From NCBI GenBank assembly GCA_964505195.1, contig CAZDGV010000010.1:1-47235 (forward strand): 47,235 nucleotides of DNA, in the 5' to 3' direction. Below, piece after piece: positions 23,325 to 32,059 of this stretch. A model generated the notes under the pieces. It worked only from the letters and a program-made list of their open reading frames with translations, was not told where the DNA came from and searched no databases. Both the position numbers and the translations under genes were made by a program. Each line of letters opens with the position of its first letter. Within the stretch, counting starts at the first letter, position 1. This DNA is from CAZDGV01 sp964505195. Lineage in GTDB: Bacteria > Bacteroidota > Bacteroidia > Chitinophagales > Chitinophagaceae.

Positions 23325-25901
23325 TTATTTGCTTTCAAGTGCATCGGTGATGCGCTCGTTCAGATCTTGCAGGTGAATGCGGGTTGCTGTATCGGTAACC
23401 AGCGGCAGTGCAGCTTTGATATCAGACTGTACAAAGCGCAGTTGCGCTTTAGCAACAGAAATGATATCGTTGTTGCGGCCCGGACCAATGGTGATGGTGA
23501 AACCTCCGGCTTGAGGCGCTGCAGGTACGCCACCTTTCACAAGATTGATCGCCTTTTCAACAAAGCTCTTCTGCAGACTGCGGCGATATACATCTACATT
23601 TTTACGTGCACTCAGCTCGCTAAAAATACCACGACGCAATTCGTTCATCATTTCCAATGGCGTATAGGCTTCAGCCGGCGCTTCTGCTTCAAATCTGGAA
23701 AGCTTTGCTAAAGTGCTTACTGAGAAAAGTCGGTTAAGTGCAGACTCCTGCAAGTTGCTAATCACGGTTTGAGGAGCTGAATTGGTCAGCGAAGTGATTT
23801 GCTTATTGATCAACCAGCTGGGTGTTTTAAACACCTGATCCTGCAGCCAGCTCATAGCTTCTTTTTGTCTGGCTTTTGCAGTGAACTCAAATACAGCACC
23901 TTCCTGTTCAACGCGCTTGGGCGTTTTGTGTATGCCACCGATATTACGTGAAACATGTCCGATGTAACGGTTGAACTGTGAATAAACCTGCTGGTACATT
24001 TCCTGCAGATTGGTGTAGTCTTCATGTGATTCTTTGGTCCATTCGATAAGGTTGCTAATGATGCGCTGTAAGTTCTTTACACCATAGCTGCTTGCCTTCA
24101 TGGAATTATCACCCAGGTCTTCTGTTTGGTTGCGTGGATCATCCTGATTGGTTTCTCCGTCTCCAAACCAAAGTCTTTTGTTCTTCAGCTTTTCAATCAC
24201 CCAGTTGTTCAGGTAAGCTTTTTCATCTGCAGCTGTCTTGAAAGGAGCATACCAGCGGTAAGCCCATTCAATGGCCCACTTATCGTAATCGCCAATGCGG
24301 GGGAATAGTCCGGATTGATCGATGCCGTCTTCAGGCTGTGCAACATAGTTGAAGCGTGCATAGTCCATGATAGAAGGTGTATGGCCATTTGCAGCCAGCC
24401 ATTTTTTGCTGCGTAGGCTATCTACCGGCACGGTAGATGAAGAACCGAAATTGTGGCGAAGTCCGAGGGTGTGTCCCACTTCGTGGGATGATACGAAACG
24501 AATCAGTTGCCCCATGAGTTCATCATCAAATTGCATTTTGCGGGCTTTGATATCCACCGGAGCGGTTTGGGTAAAATACCAGTTTTGCAGTAACTCCATT
24601 ACATTGTGATACCAGTTAATATGGCTTTCCAGAATTTCACCGGTACGCGGATCATGTGTATTGGGTCCGCTCGCATTGGGTATGTCAGAGGGCTTGTAAA
24701 CAATGGCCGAATAGCGGGCATCTTCCAGTGTCCAGCTGCTATCTTCCTTTGGTGTAGGTGCCATTTTCGCGTAAATCGCATTTTTGAATCCGGCTTTTTC
24801 AAAGGCTATTTGCCAGTCGTCCACACCCTGAATGAGATAAGGAACCCATTTTTGTGGGGTAGTGGGGTCAATATAGAATACGATTGGTTTTTTGGGTTCT
24901 ACCAATTCGCCACGCAGATATTTTTGAACATCTTCCTCTTTGGGTTCCAGTCTCCAGCGTCGGATAAGCTGAATGTTTTTAACCCCCTGAGGATTGGCAT
25001 CAAAATCAACATACCCTGAGCTGAAATAGCCAACCCTTTCATCTGCAATGCGAGGATGCATTGGCTTCTCGGGAAGCATAATCCAGGAGCTGCTCAGCTC
25101 AAAGGTGGCCGGCTCAGAAGCAGCGGGGCCACTAGGTGCGGGGCCAAAGCTAAAGCCGCCTGAGCTGGGTGTACGCTGATAAGTGCGTACTGCCTTAATT
25201 TGAATATTGGAAGGGAAGGTCTTGAATGATGTAATATAAGAACGATCGCCCACATAGCTATTGATGCCGTAGGTGCGTTTATCGCCCGCATCGAAGTAAA
25301 GGATATCGTTGTCGGAGTTCAGCAGATCGGTTACTTCAATCACCATGCCTGTGCTGCCGGTAGAATCCTTTTTAGGCAGGGAGCGCACATCAAATCCGTA
25401 GATGATGGGCTGCATGTTGGAGTTTTTAACCGAGAGGTACATGCCAGCACTATCGCTACCGCGTTCACGGTAGGAGATCTTACGCAAAAAGACCTTGTTG
25501 TTCGGGCCTTTTTCCATGTTGATCACGGTTTCTGAAATCATGTCGCCAGCGTAGCCAGAAAAGCCGTTGCGAACGCCGGCAGCTCCCTTGGAAATACGGT
25601 TCACTACGAGTATATCCTTGCCAAAGATGGATTCAGGTAATTCGAAATAATATTTATCCTCCACTTTATGCAGGGTAAGCAAACCGCGCTGCGTTTGCGC
25701 TTTTTCAGTAATTACCTCTTTATAAGGCTTGGGACCGGTGCGGGCCGGAGCGCCGGGTGCAGTTCCTGGTTGAGCGCCGGTTACTTGAACGGTAGAAGTT
25801 CCTGATGTGGGAACAGGACCCCTTCTTTCCTGTGCCGTAACTGCCAGCAAAGTAAAGGTACAGGCAGTGGCTGCCAAAAGACGAATGTTCATTTTTTTCA
25901 T
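23325..25901 (-). CDS. Exported zinc-dependent metalloprotease (DUF5117/DUF4953 type)
   Basis: An 858-residue secreted peptidase. A signal peptide (MNIRLLAATACTFTLLAVTA) is followed by a Pro/Thr/Gly-rich linker, an N-terminal domain with segments such as GDMISETVINMEKGP (about residues 70-290), and a metzincin-type catalytic domain with HEVGHTLGLRH (His473, Glu474, His477, His483). A helical C-terminal domain follows. The zinc site is intact, so the enzyme is expected to be active on proteins or peptides in the periplasm or outside the cell. The frame is open to 25937, but the start MKKMNIRLL at 25901 gives the signal peptide. Single gene on its strand, divergent from exbB. Substrates are not predictable. 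Confidence 0.9.
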   Translation of the reverse strand: MKKMNIRLLAATACTFTLLAVTAQERRGPVPTSGTSTVQVTGAQPGTAPGAPARTGPKPYKEVITEKAQTQRGLLTLHKVEDKYYFELPESIFGKDILVVNRISKGAAGVRNGFSGYAGDMISETVINMEKGPNNKVFLRKISYRERGSDSAGMYLSVKNSNMQPIIYGFDVRSLPKKDSTGSTGMVIEVTDLLNSDNDILYFDAGDKRTYGINSYVGDRSYITSFKTFPSNIQIKAVRTYQRTPSSGGFSFGPAPSGPAASEPATFELSSSWIMLPEKPMHPRIADERVGYFSSGYVDFDANPQGVKNIQLIRRWRLEPKEEDVQKYLRGELVEPKKPIVFYIDPTTPQKWVPYLIQGVDDWQIAFEKAGFKNAIYAKMAPTPKEDSSWTLEDARYSAIVYKPSDIPNASGPNTHDPRTGEILESHINWYHNVMELLQNWYFTQTAPVDIKARKMQFDDELMGQLIRFVSSHEVGHTLGLRHNFGSSSTVPVDSLRSKKWLAANGHTPSIMDYARFNYVAQPEDGIDQSGLFPRIGDYDKWAIEWAYRWYAPFKTAADEKAYLNNWVIEKLKNKRLWFGDGETNQDDPRNQTEDLGDNSMKASSYGVKNLQRIISNLIEWTKESHEDYTNLQEMYQQVYSQFNRYIGHVSRNIGGIHKTPKRVEQEGAVFEFTAKARQKEAMSWLQDQVFKTPSWLINKQITSLTNSAPQTVISNLQESALNRLFSVSTLAKLSRFEAEAPAEAYTPLEMMNELRRGIFSELSARKNVDVYRRSLQKSFVEKAINLVKGGVPAAPQAGGFTITIGPGRNNDIISVAKAQLRFVQSDIKAALPLVTDTATRIHLQDLNERITDALESK

Positions 25902-26000
25902 ACAAACGGATTTGATAAGAGTGTCCGAAGATAGCATCTTAAAAAGATATGTTTGTAATTAGATGGATAAATGGAGGCCGGCAGGTTTGTTCGGCGGGCA

Positions 26001-26032
26001 AGGCCAAGGGAAACGATAAATTAATTTGGCCT
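26001..26032. repeat. Short inverted repeat in the metalloprotease-exbB divergent region
   Basis: AGGCCAA (26001-26007) and TTGGCCT (26026-26032), 7-base arms with an 18-base spacer. It lies in the longest gene-free stretch (25902-26188), where both divergent promoters must be. Only imperfect matches to TAnnTTTG are visible there. A regulator site is possible, as is chance. Confidence 0.35.
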
Positions 26033-26188
26033 CAGCGCTTGGTGAAATCAATATTTCCCTAATTTACGCCTCCGCTCCATAAAAAAATAATGTGGCGGGG
26101 AGTATTTCATAAGAGATATTTCATTAGAATTGCAACGCTTATAAATTTTAAAAATCAATCAATACTAAAACAACAAAAACCAATTGTC

Positions 26189-27046
26189 ATGGCTGAAACT
26201 AAACCGACTGCACCAAAAGCAGCAACATCTGTTCAACCGAAGAAGTCTAGCAATTTAATTTCATGGTTGGCTCCCATCGTGTGTATTCTTGCAGGGTATG
26301 CTATCTGGCGTTTTATTTTAGGTAACGCCGACGGATTTAAAGAGCCCGATACCTCAGGTGCCTGGTTCTGGCCCGGACACAAAAAGCCGATCACAGCGCT
26401 GAACCGTGTGTATGAAGGTGGTATCATTGTACCATTCCTGATCGGACTGTTTTTGATGGTAATTGCGTTTTCTATTGAGCGCTATCTTACTATCCGCAAG
26501 GCACTTGGTGCAGGCAATGTTTCTGATTTCGTACGCAAGGTGCAGTTTCATCTGGCCAACAAAAATATCGATGCTGCCCTGAGCGAGTGCGATAAGCAAA
26601 AAGGTTCTGTAGGTAATGTAATGAAAGCAGGTTTGCGCAAGTATAAAGAAATGACCGGTGCAGATGGTTTGGATACCGACCAAAAAGTAATGGCTATTCA
26701 AAAAGAAGTTGAAGAAGCAACCGCGCTTGAGCTGCCTATGCTACAGCAGAATATGGTATTCCTTTCTACCATCACTTCACTTGGTACACTTATCGCCCTT
26801 TTGGGTACGGTACTGGGTATGATTCGTTCATTTGCTGCATTGGGTGAAGAAGGTGCCGGTGGCGATGCTTCTCAGCTTGCCGTGGGTATCTCTGAAGCCC
26901 TTTATAATACTGCATTGGGTATTGCTACTTCATCATTGGCATTGATCATGTATAACGTGTTCACTACCAAAATCGATTCCATCACTTATGGTATTGATGA
27001 GTCAAGCTTTACCTTAACACAGAGCTTTGCTTCTTTGTATAAGTAA
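26189..27046 (+). CDS. exbB: MotA/TolQ/ExbB proton channel protein
   Basis: Inner-membrane proton channel that, with ExbD, energises TonB. The 285-residue product has a charged N-terminal tail, a first hydrophobic helix (WLAPIVCILAGYAIWRF), a second (GGIIVPFLIGLFLMVIAFSIERY), and the conserved channel helices around VFLSTITSLGTLIALLGTVLGMIRSF and LYNTALGIATSSLALIMYNV. ATG 26189 (MAETKPTAPK) is used; the longer frame to 26090 lacks any family similarity. First gene of exbB-exbD-exbD-tonB. It could also serve a Tol-type or gliding-type motor, but the tonB neighbour favours Ton. Confidence 0.92.
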   Translation: MAETKPTAPKAATSVQPKKSSNLISWLAPIVCILAGYAIWRFILGNADGFKEPDTSGAWFWPGHKKPITALNRVYEGGIIVPFLIGLFLMVIAFSIERYLTIRKALGAGNVSDFVRKVQFHLANKNIDAALSECDKQKGSVGNVMKAGLRKYKEMTGADGLDTDQKVMAIQKEVEEATALELPMLQQNMVFLSTITSLGTLIALLGTVLGMIRSFAALGEEGAGGDASQLAVGISEALYNTALGIATSSLALIMYNVFTTKIDSITYGIDESSFTLTQSFASLYK

Positions 27047-27049
27047 TGC

Positions 27050-27084
27050 ATGCAACCTTTTGTGGAATGCATGAATTGTTGCAT
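27050..27084 (+). repeat. Hairpin and direct repeat between exbB and exbD
   Basis: ATGCAAC (27050-27056) pairs with GTTGCAT (27078-27084). AATGCATG also occurs twice, at 27045 and 27066. No T-run. It may slow ribosomes or protect mRNA between the two genes. Confidence 0.4.
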
Positions 27085-27106
27085 CTAATCATTAAATCAA
27101 AAAGCA

Positions 27107-27775
27107 ATGCCTAAACTTAAAGTACAACGGAAGAGTACCTGGGTGGATATGACCGCATTTGTGGATGTATCCTTCCTGATCCTTTCGTTCTTCATGCTGG
27201 CAACCAAGTTTAAGCCACCGGAAATTGTATCCATTACGAACCCGAAATCGGTTTCGTCGGAAAATGTGGCCGAAAAGGATGTCTTTAAAGTAACTTTTGA
27301 TAAAGAAGGACGTTGTTTCATCAGCTTCAGTACAGATGATGATGCGAAAGATCGCATCCTGAATATGCTTGATGTGCTGAAAACCCAAAAAGGTCTTGAG
27401 CTTACCAATCAGGAAAAAGCGCGTTTCATTGCGTTTTCCGTAGGGGGTATCGGAGTGCCTTTTGCCCAGGTGAAACCACTGCTCGCGCTCAGCGATGATG
27501 AGTTCAAAGCCTTCAAGCAGCCAGGTATTCCTATTAAGGATACATCCAACAATCAGTTGACCGACTGGGTGAATGCACTCGTTACCGGCAGTGGCGGACG
27601 CAAGCCTACCAACGTACTGTTGAATGGCGATAATGCAGCCAAGTATCCTGAGTTCAAAAACATTCTGACATCCTTTAAGAAGAGTGGTGTGTTTTCATTT
27701 AAGCTTGTAACTGCAATGGAGCCTGTGCCTTCCGGAACAGCGCTTTACAAAAAGCAGGCTGAAGCCACCAAGTAA
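27107..27775 (+). CDS. ExbD/TolR-family protein, long form
   Basis: Stator protein of the ExbB channel. The 222-residue product has a short cytoplasmic N-terminus, one helix with the conserved proton-carrying aspartate (TAFVDVSFLILSFFML) and a periplasmic domain clearly larger than that of E. coli ExbD (141 residues total). The extra segment, about residues 100-180, includes FSVGGIGVPFAQVKPLLALS and a Gly-rich turn (VTGSGGRKPTN). It is the first of two different exbD genes in the operon, 60 bases after exbB and 31 before the next exbD. The two are not close copies, so they probably form a hetero-oligomer or have separate roles. Confidence 0.9.
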   Translation: MPKLKVQRKSTWVDMTAFVDVSFLILSFFMLATKFKPPEIVSITNPKSVSSENVAEKDVFKVTFDKEGRCFISFSTDDDAKDRILNMLDVLKTQKGLELTNQEKARFIAFSVGGIGVPFAQVKPLLALSDDEFKAFKQPGIPIKDTSNNQLTDWVNALVTGSGGRKPTNVLLNGDNAAKYPEFKNILTSFKKSGVFSFKLVTAMEPVPSGTALYKKQAEATK

Positions 27776-27806
27776 AATATTTTAAAACCAATTTAAAACA
27801 TACATC

Positions 27807-28352
27807 ATGGGAGCAGATGTTGATGTTTCGCAAGACCACGGGAAGAAAGGCCCGGGAGTCAAAAAACAGAAAAAGGTTGCAGCCAAGGTAGATATGACGC
27901 CCATGGTTGATCTGGGCTTCCTGCTCATCACCTTCTTCATATTTACAACCACCATAAGTTCTCCGAAGGCATTCAAACTGAATGTGCCGGATGATACCGC
28001 TAAAGATGAAGAGCAAACGGAAGCCAAAGCCTCCGGCGCTTTTACCATTCTTTTGAGCAAGGAGAACAAAGTGTATTATTATGAAGGTAAGCTGACAGAG
28101 GATGGTTCGAATTTTAAATCTACCTCTTTCAAGGAACTGCGTTCGGTAATCATCGATAAAAAAGAGCGCACGCCCGAGAAAGATCTGGTGGTAATCATCA
28201 AACCAACCGAAGTATCCAATTACAAAAATGTGGTGGATTGTTTGGATGAAATGACCATTAACGAAATCAAACGTTATGCCATTGTAGATGCGTTCCCCGT
28301 TGAGATGGACCTGATAAAGGTAACTGAGGCACAGGGGGCCGGATCGCAATAA
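27807..28352 (+). CDS. ExbD/TolR-family protein, second form
   Basis: Second ExbD of the operon, 181 residues. A basic N-terminal tail (KKGPGVKKQKKVAAK) is followed by the family core DMTPMVDLGFLLITFFIF, with the conserved aspartate, and a periplasmic domain of normal size ending MDLIKVTEAQ. 46 bases before tonB. This one is closer to the textbook ExbD than its upstream neighbour. Confidence 0.92.
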   Translation: MGADVDVSQDHGKKGPGVKKQKKVAAKVDMTPMVDLGFLLITFFIFTTTISSPKAFKLNVPDDTAKDEEQTEAKASGAFTILLSKENKVYYYEGKLTEDGSNFKSTSFKELRSVIIDKKERTPEKDLVVIIKPTEVSNYKNVVDCLDEMTINEIKRYAIVDAFPVEMDLIKVTEAQGAGSQ

Positions 28353-28398
28353 GCAAAAGGTTTATCCAAAGCAGCTATCATAAACACATTCACACATT

Positions 28399-29217
28399 AT
28401 GGAAATCAATAAAATATTAACCGCCGACTTTCTGGATCTGTTGTTCGACGACAGGAACAAAGCTTACGGCGCGTATGAACTGCGGAAAAATTATCAGAAG
28501 CGTTTGACTACCGCGCTGGTAATTACTGCATCTCTTGCGTTGCTCATCTTCATAATGATTATTGTGGGTCGTAAAATCAGCGACAACAATAAATCGAAGA
28601 TGAAAGTGCAGGAAGTAACCCTTGCTGATATTAAGCAGGATCAGCCTGAAAAGTTTGAGCCACCGCCACCACCTCCTCCCAAGCAGGAGCCTCCCAAAAT
28701 TGAAATCACCAAATTCACTCCTCCCAAAATTGTGGAAGATGAAAAATTTGAAGAGAAGAATGAGGTGAAAGAGCAAGAAGAAATTACCAACGTAGGTAAG
28801 ATCGATCAGGAAGGTATTAAGGATCCTGAAGTGGTAAACCCGCCTAAGGTTGAGCAGGAAACCAGAGTGGTAGAAGCACCGATTGATGAAAATACCGTCT
28901 TCACCAAGGTGGAAGTAGAAGCGCAGTTCCCCGGTGGTGATGCCGCCTGGAGCCGCTTTGTTCAGCGCGAAGTGGAAAAACGTATCGATGAACTTACAGA
29001 TGACGGTCGTTCCGGCACCTGTGAAGTTCAGTTCATTGTGGACAGAGAAGGAACTGTAAGCAGTGTGGAAGCCCTAACTATGAAAGGTACCAAACTTGCA
29101 GAAGTAGCAGTGAATGCTATTCGCAAGGGTCCAAAATGGGTTCCCGCCATTCAAAACGGCCGACAGGTGAAAGCATGGCGCCGTCAGAAGATTACTTTCC
29201 GTCTTCCCGATGAATAA
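28399..29217 (+). CDS. tonB: Energy transducer TonB
   Basis: Carries energy from ExbB/ExbD across the periplasm to outer-membrane receptors. The 272-residue product has a Bacteroidota-type cytoplasmic start (NKILTADFLDLLFDDRNKAYGAYELR), one helix (LVITASLALLIFIMIIVG), a proline and glutamate rich spacer (EPPPPPPPKQEPPK and later acid-rich parts) and a C-terminal TonB domain from about residue 170 (FPGGDAAWSRF to RRQKITFRLPDE). Last gene of the operon, followed by a strong terminator. No TonB-dependent receptor gene is in the window, so it probably serves receptors encoded elsewhere. Confidence 0.94.
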   Translation: MEINKILTADFLDLLFDDRNKAYGAYELRKNYQKRLTTALVITASLALLIFIMIIVGRKISDNNKSKMKVQEVTLADIKQDQPEKFEPPPPPPPKQEPPKIEITKFTPPKIVEDEKFEEKNEVKEQEEITNVGKIDQEGIKDPEVVNPPKVEQETRVVEAPIDENTVFTKVEVEAQFPGGDAAWSRFVQREVEKRIDELTDDGRSGTCEVQFIVDREGTVSSVEALTMKGTKLAEVAVNAIRKGPKWVPAIQNGRQVKAWRRQKITFRLPDE

Positions 29218-29256
29218 TCCTATTGTGCCTTATTAGGAAGGAATATACAAGCAAAT

Positions 29257-29289
29257 GATCCCCATCGGTTTCGGTGGGGATCTTTTTTT
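29257..29289 (+). terminator. Rho-independent terminator after tonB
   Basis: GATCCCCA-TCGGTTTCGG-TGGGGATC, then seven T. A strong 8-base stem. It closes the exbB-exbD-exbD-tonB operon. Confidence 0.92.
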
Positions 29290-29328
29290 GCCGGCCTTTT
29301 CTTTTTAAAACACCAACAAACCATTCAG

Positions 29329-29336
29329 TAATTTTG
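29329..29336 (+). promoter_or_regulatory. -7 promoter box of mnmE (near-leaderless)
   Basis: TAATTTTG matches TAnnTTTG exactly and is followed by CACC and the ATG of mnmE. The arrangement TTTG-CACC-ATG is identical to that of rlmN. No clear -33 element. Confidence 0.55.
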
Positions 29337-29340
29337 CACC

Positions 29341-30720
29341 ATGCTCGGAAAACTCAGCGGATGGGATGATACCATAGTGGCATTAGCTACCCCGCATGGC
29401 ATGGGTGCGATTGGTGTGATCAGGGTGAGCGGTGAAAAGGCCATCGATATCGTGAACAATCTGTTCCCATCGAAGGATCTCAGTGCACAGGCGTCACATA
29501 CACTTCATGTAGGATATCTGCATTTCGGGCAACAGCTGCTCGATGAAGTGGTGATTTCACTTTACAAAGCACCTAGATCTTATACGGGTGAAAATGTGGT
29601 GGAAATTTCCTGCCATGGTTCTCCTTTTATTCAAGAGCAAATCATTGCTGCCATTACTGCCTCAGGCGCACGCCTTGCGCGGCCGGGTGAGTTTACTCAG
29701 CGGGCATTTCTAAAAGGAAAAATGGACCTTACCCAGGCAGAAGCTGTGGCAGATTTAATTGCATCCAATACAGAAGCATCTCGCAAAACAGCGATTCACA
29801 ATATGCGAGGTGGATTTTCGGAAGTGTTGAAAAAGTTGAGGGAACAGCTGATACAGTTTTCTGCACTTATTGAGCTAGAGCTTGATTTTAGCCAGGAAGA
29901 TGTTGCCTTTGCCGATCGCACGCAATTGTATGCGCTGGTAACGGAAGCAGTGAGCATGGTAGATCAGCTGGTTCAATCGTTCCGTTTAGGCAACGTAATA
30001 AAGCAAGGGGTAAGCGTGGCCATTGTGGGCAAGCCCAATGCGGGTAAATCAACTTTGCTGAATGCCCTGCTCAATGAAAACCGCGCTATTGTCAGTGAAA
30101 TTGCCGGCACCACCCGCGATACGATTGAAGAGGTACTGAATATTCATGGAATTTTATTCCGACTCATTGATACAGCAGGAATGCGCGATAGCAGTGATGT
30201 AATTGAAAACATCGGTGTGGCGCGCAGTCGTGAAAAGATGCGTGAGGCGGATGTGGTTTTGTATTTGTTTGATGCGCTTGCTGAAACGCAGGCAGCTGTT
30301 GAAGCAGCACTGCTGGAATTACGGGAGGTGAATCCTAATTATGTAGCGGTGGGCAATAAAATGGATGGAGAACATGCCGCAGCATTGCAACAGAAATTTG
30401 TTGGCGATGATCTGCTGTTCATTGCTGCGAAAACAGGCGAAGGGCTTGATATATTAAAGCAAAGGCTGGTAGATAAAGTGCTGCAGGGCAATGTGCATAC
30501 CGAAAGTACAGTTGTAACCAATGCAAGGCATTATCAGGCACTCCAGCAGGTAGCAGCTTCACTGCAGGATATCCGAAAAGGACTGGATGAAAAAATTACC
30601 AGCGATTTGCTTGCGCTCGATATCCGTAGCTGTCTGCATTTTCTCGGGGAAATTACCGGTGAGGTTACCAATGAAGACCGGCTGGATTTTATCTTCAGTA
30701 AATTTTGTATCGGAAAGTAA
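29341..30720 (+). CDS. mnmE: tRNA modification GTPase MnmE
   Basis: With MnmG, adds the carboxymethylaminomethyl (or aminomethyl) group to wobble U34 of certain tRNAs. The 459-residue product has the N-terminal formyl-THF-binding domain (VALATPHGMGAIGVIRVSG, about 1-118), a helical domain, and an inserted G domain with G1 GKPNAGKS (about 230), G2 TTRDT, G3 DTAG and G4 NKMD. The C-terminal catalytic FCIGK is present. Full length. It follows a strong terminator and has its own promoter-like box. A 12-base inverted repeat lies just after the stop. Confidence 0.97.
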   Translation: MLGKLSGWDDTIVALATPHGMGAIGVIRVSGEKAIDIVNNLFPSKDLSAQASHTLHVGYLHFGQQLLDEVVISLYKAPRSYTGENVVEISCHGSPFIQEQIIAAITASGARLARPGEFTQRAFLKGKMDLTQAEAVADLIASNTEASRKTAIHNMRGGFSEVLKKLREQLIQFSALIELELDFSQEDVAFADRTQLYALVTEAVSMVDQLVQSFRLGNVIKQGVSVAIVGKPNAGKSTLLNALLNENRAIVSEIAGTTRDTIEEVLNIHGILFRLIDTAGMRDSSDVIENIGVARSREKMREADVVLYLFDALAETQAAVEAALLELREVNPNYVAVGNKMDGEHAAALQQKFVGDDLLFIAAKTGEGLDILKQRLVDKVLQGNVHTESTVVTNARHYQALQQVAASLQDIRKGLDEKITSDLLALDIRSCLHFLGEITGEVTNEDRLDFIFSKFCIGK

Positions 30721-30748
30721 TCATCTCACTGTTTTACTATTTCATAAA

Positions 30749-30793
30749 ACCGAAGTGTAAATTCATTTTCGAGCGGCTATCTTACACTTCGGT
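30749..30793. repeat. 12-base perfect inverted repeat downstream of mnmE
   Basis: ACCGAAGTGTAA (30749-30760) and TTACACTTCGGT (30782-30793) are exact reverse complements with a 21-base loop. There is no T-run on the plus side. It could be an unusual terminator, a regulator-binding site, or an mRNA 3'-end hairpin. The 151-base spacer to the glycosyltransferase gene holds nothing else recognisable. Confidence 0.8.
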
Positions 30794-30871
30794 AACGATT
30801 GAAACGGTTCGAAAATATCCCCCTGTTTCTTTCAAACTGCTTTTAAAAGGCATTGCTTATTTTTAACTTCT

Positions 30872-32014
30872 ATGGTTTGGCAGATTTTGTTTTGGATCTC
30901 CGTTTTCATTCTCTTTTATGCATATGCGGGTTACCCCTTGCTGCTGAAGCTTTTTGCAGCAAAAGCAAAAACGGAATCGGATCCTTCTGCTAAATTGCCT
31001 GCCGTAACCATTTTGATTGCTGCCTACAATGAATCGGAGTGGATTGTGCAGAAGATTCAAAACTGCTTTTCACTCAATTATCCATCCGAATTACTACAGG
31101 TAATTGTTGTTGATGACGGATCATCAGATCATACTGTGTTGCTGGCGCAGCAGGAAAAAAAAGTGACGCTTATACGCCATGAAAAAAGAAGGGGTAAATC
31201 TGCAGCGCTCAATACCGGTATGGTACAGGTAAAAACCCCCATTGTCGTTTTTTCAGATGCCAACTGTATGCTCCAAAAAGATGCGCTTATACAGCTGATG
31301 CCTTTTTTTCAGGATCCTTCAGTAGGAGGGGTGGCCGGACAAAAACGGGTGCACCTGCATCATTCCAGTCCGGCCATTGCAGAAGCTGCTTATTGGCATT
31401 ATGAATCTTCAGTAAAAGAACTCGAGTCTTCCTTTTATACCCTGGCCGGTGCAACCGGGGAGCTGCTCGCCATTCGCAGTGAACTGTTCCGCACCATTCC
31501 TGAAAACATCATCACCGATGATTTTTATATTTCCATGCAATTGCAATCGGCACATAAAAAATTGAAATATGCGCACCATGCCATTGCTGAGGAATTTGCA
31601 TCACAGCGTGTTGTTGATGAGTGGGTGCGTAAAAAGCGTATCAGTGCCGGTGCATTTCAATCGCTCTCTCATTTTGCAGAACACCTCTATCCATTTCGGG
31701 ATGCTCGTTTTGCTTTTCAATTCTTTTCTCATCGGGTTTTACGTTGGGTGTTTTGCGCACCTGCATTAATAGTGTTTTTTATTGCAGGCGGCATGATGTG
31801 GTTTACAGCGCATCATCTATTCTATCAGATCCTTTTTCATTTACAGCTCGTTTTCCTCATGCTTTCTTTTTTTGGTTTCTTGGGAATGCGCCGTGCCGGA
31901 AGTATTTTTTCATTTCCTTTTTATTTTCTTTTCATGCATGCAGCGATGATTGCGGGTTTCTTTGCGCTGATCACCGGAAAACAAACGGTTTTCTGGAACA
32001 AGGCGAGTCGGTAA
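30872..32014 (+). CDS. Membrane-bound family 2 glycosyltransferase
   Basis: A 380-residue processive-type glycosyltransferase, related to poly-N-acetylglucosamine or hyaluronan synthases by fold. It has an N-terminal helix (LFWISVFILFYAYAGYPLLL), a GT-A catalytic domain beginning PAVTILIAAYNES, the UDP-binding VVDDGSSDHT (about residue 80), a metal-binding FSDANCML (about 130), ITDDFYIS as the base region (TDD), and a basic VRKKRISAGAFQ segment in the position of QxxRW. Three C-terminal helices follow. The donor and product cannot be told. No other polysaccharide genes are adjacent; recG follows with a spacer of 45 bases. Confidence 0.88.
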   Translation: MVWQILFWISVFILFYAYAGYPLLLKLFAAKAKTESDPSAKLPAVTILIAAYNESEWIVQKIQNCFSLNYPSELLQVIVVDDGSSDHTVLLAQQEKKVTLIRHEKRRGKSAALNTGMVQVKTPIVVFSDANCMLQKDALIQLMPFFQDPSVGGVAGQKRVHLHHSSPAIAEAAYWHYESSVKELESSFYTLAGATGELLAIRSELFRTIPENIITDDFYISMQLQSAHKKLKYAHHAIAEEFASQRVVDEWVRKKRISAGAFQSLSHFAEHLYPFRDARFAFQFFSHRVLRWVFCAPALIVFFIAGGMMWFTAHHLFYQILFHLQLVFLMLSFFGFLGMRRAGSIFSFPFYFLFMHAAMIAGFFALITGKQTVFWNKASR

Positions 32015-32019
32015 ATTTG
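32012..32019 (+). promoter_or_regulatory. -7 promoter box of recG
   Basis: TAAATTTG, an exact TAnnTTTG match, overlaps the TAA stop of the glycosyltransferase gene, 40 bases before the recG TTG start. It may give recG its own transcript. Confidence 0.4.
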
Positions 32020-32059
32020 TAATTCCAAAGCCATATCTATCAGCAAGGGAACTTCCATA

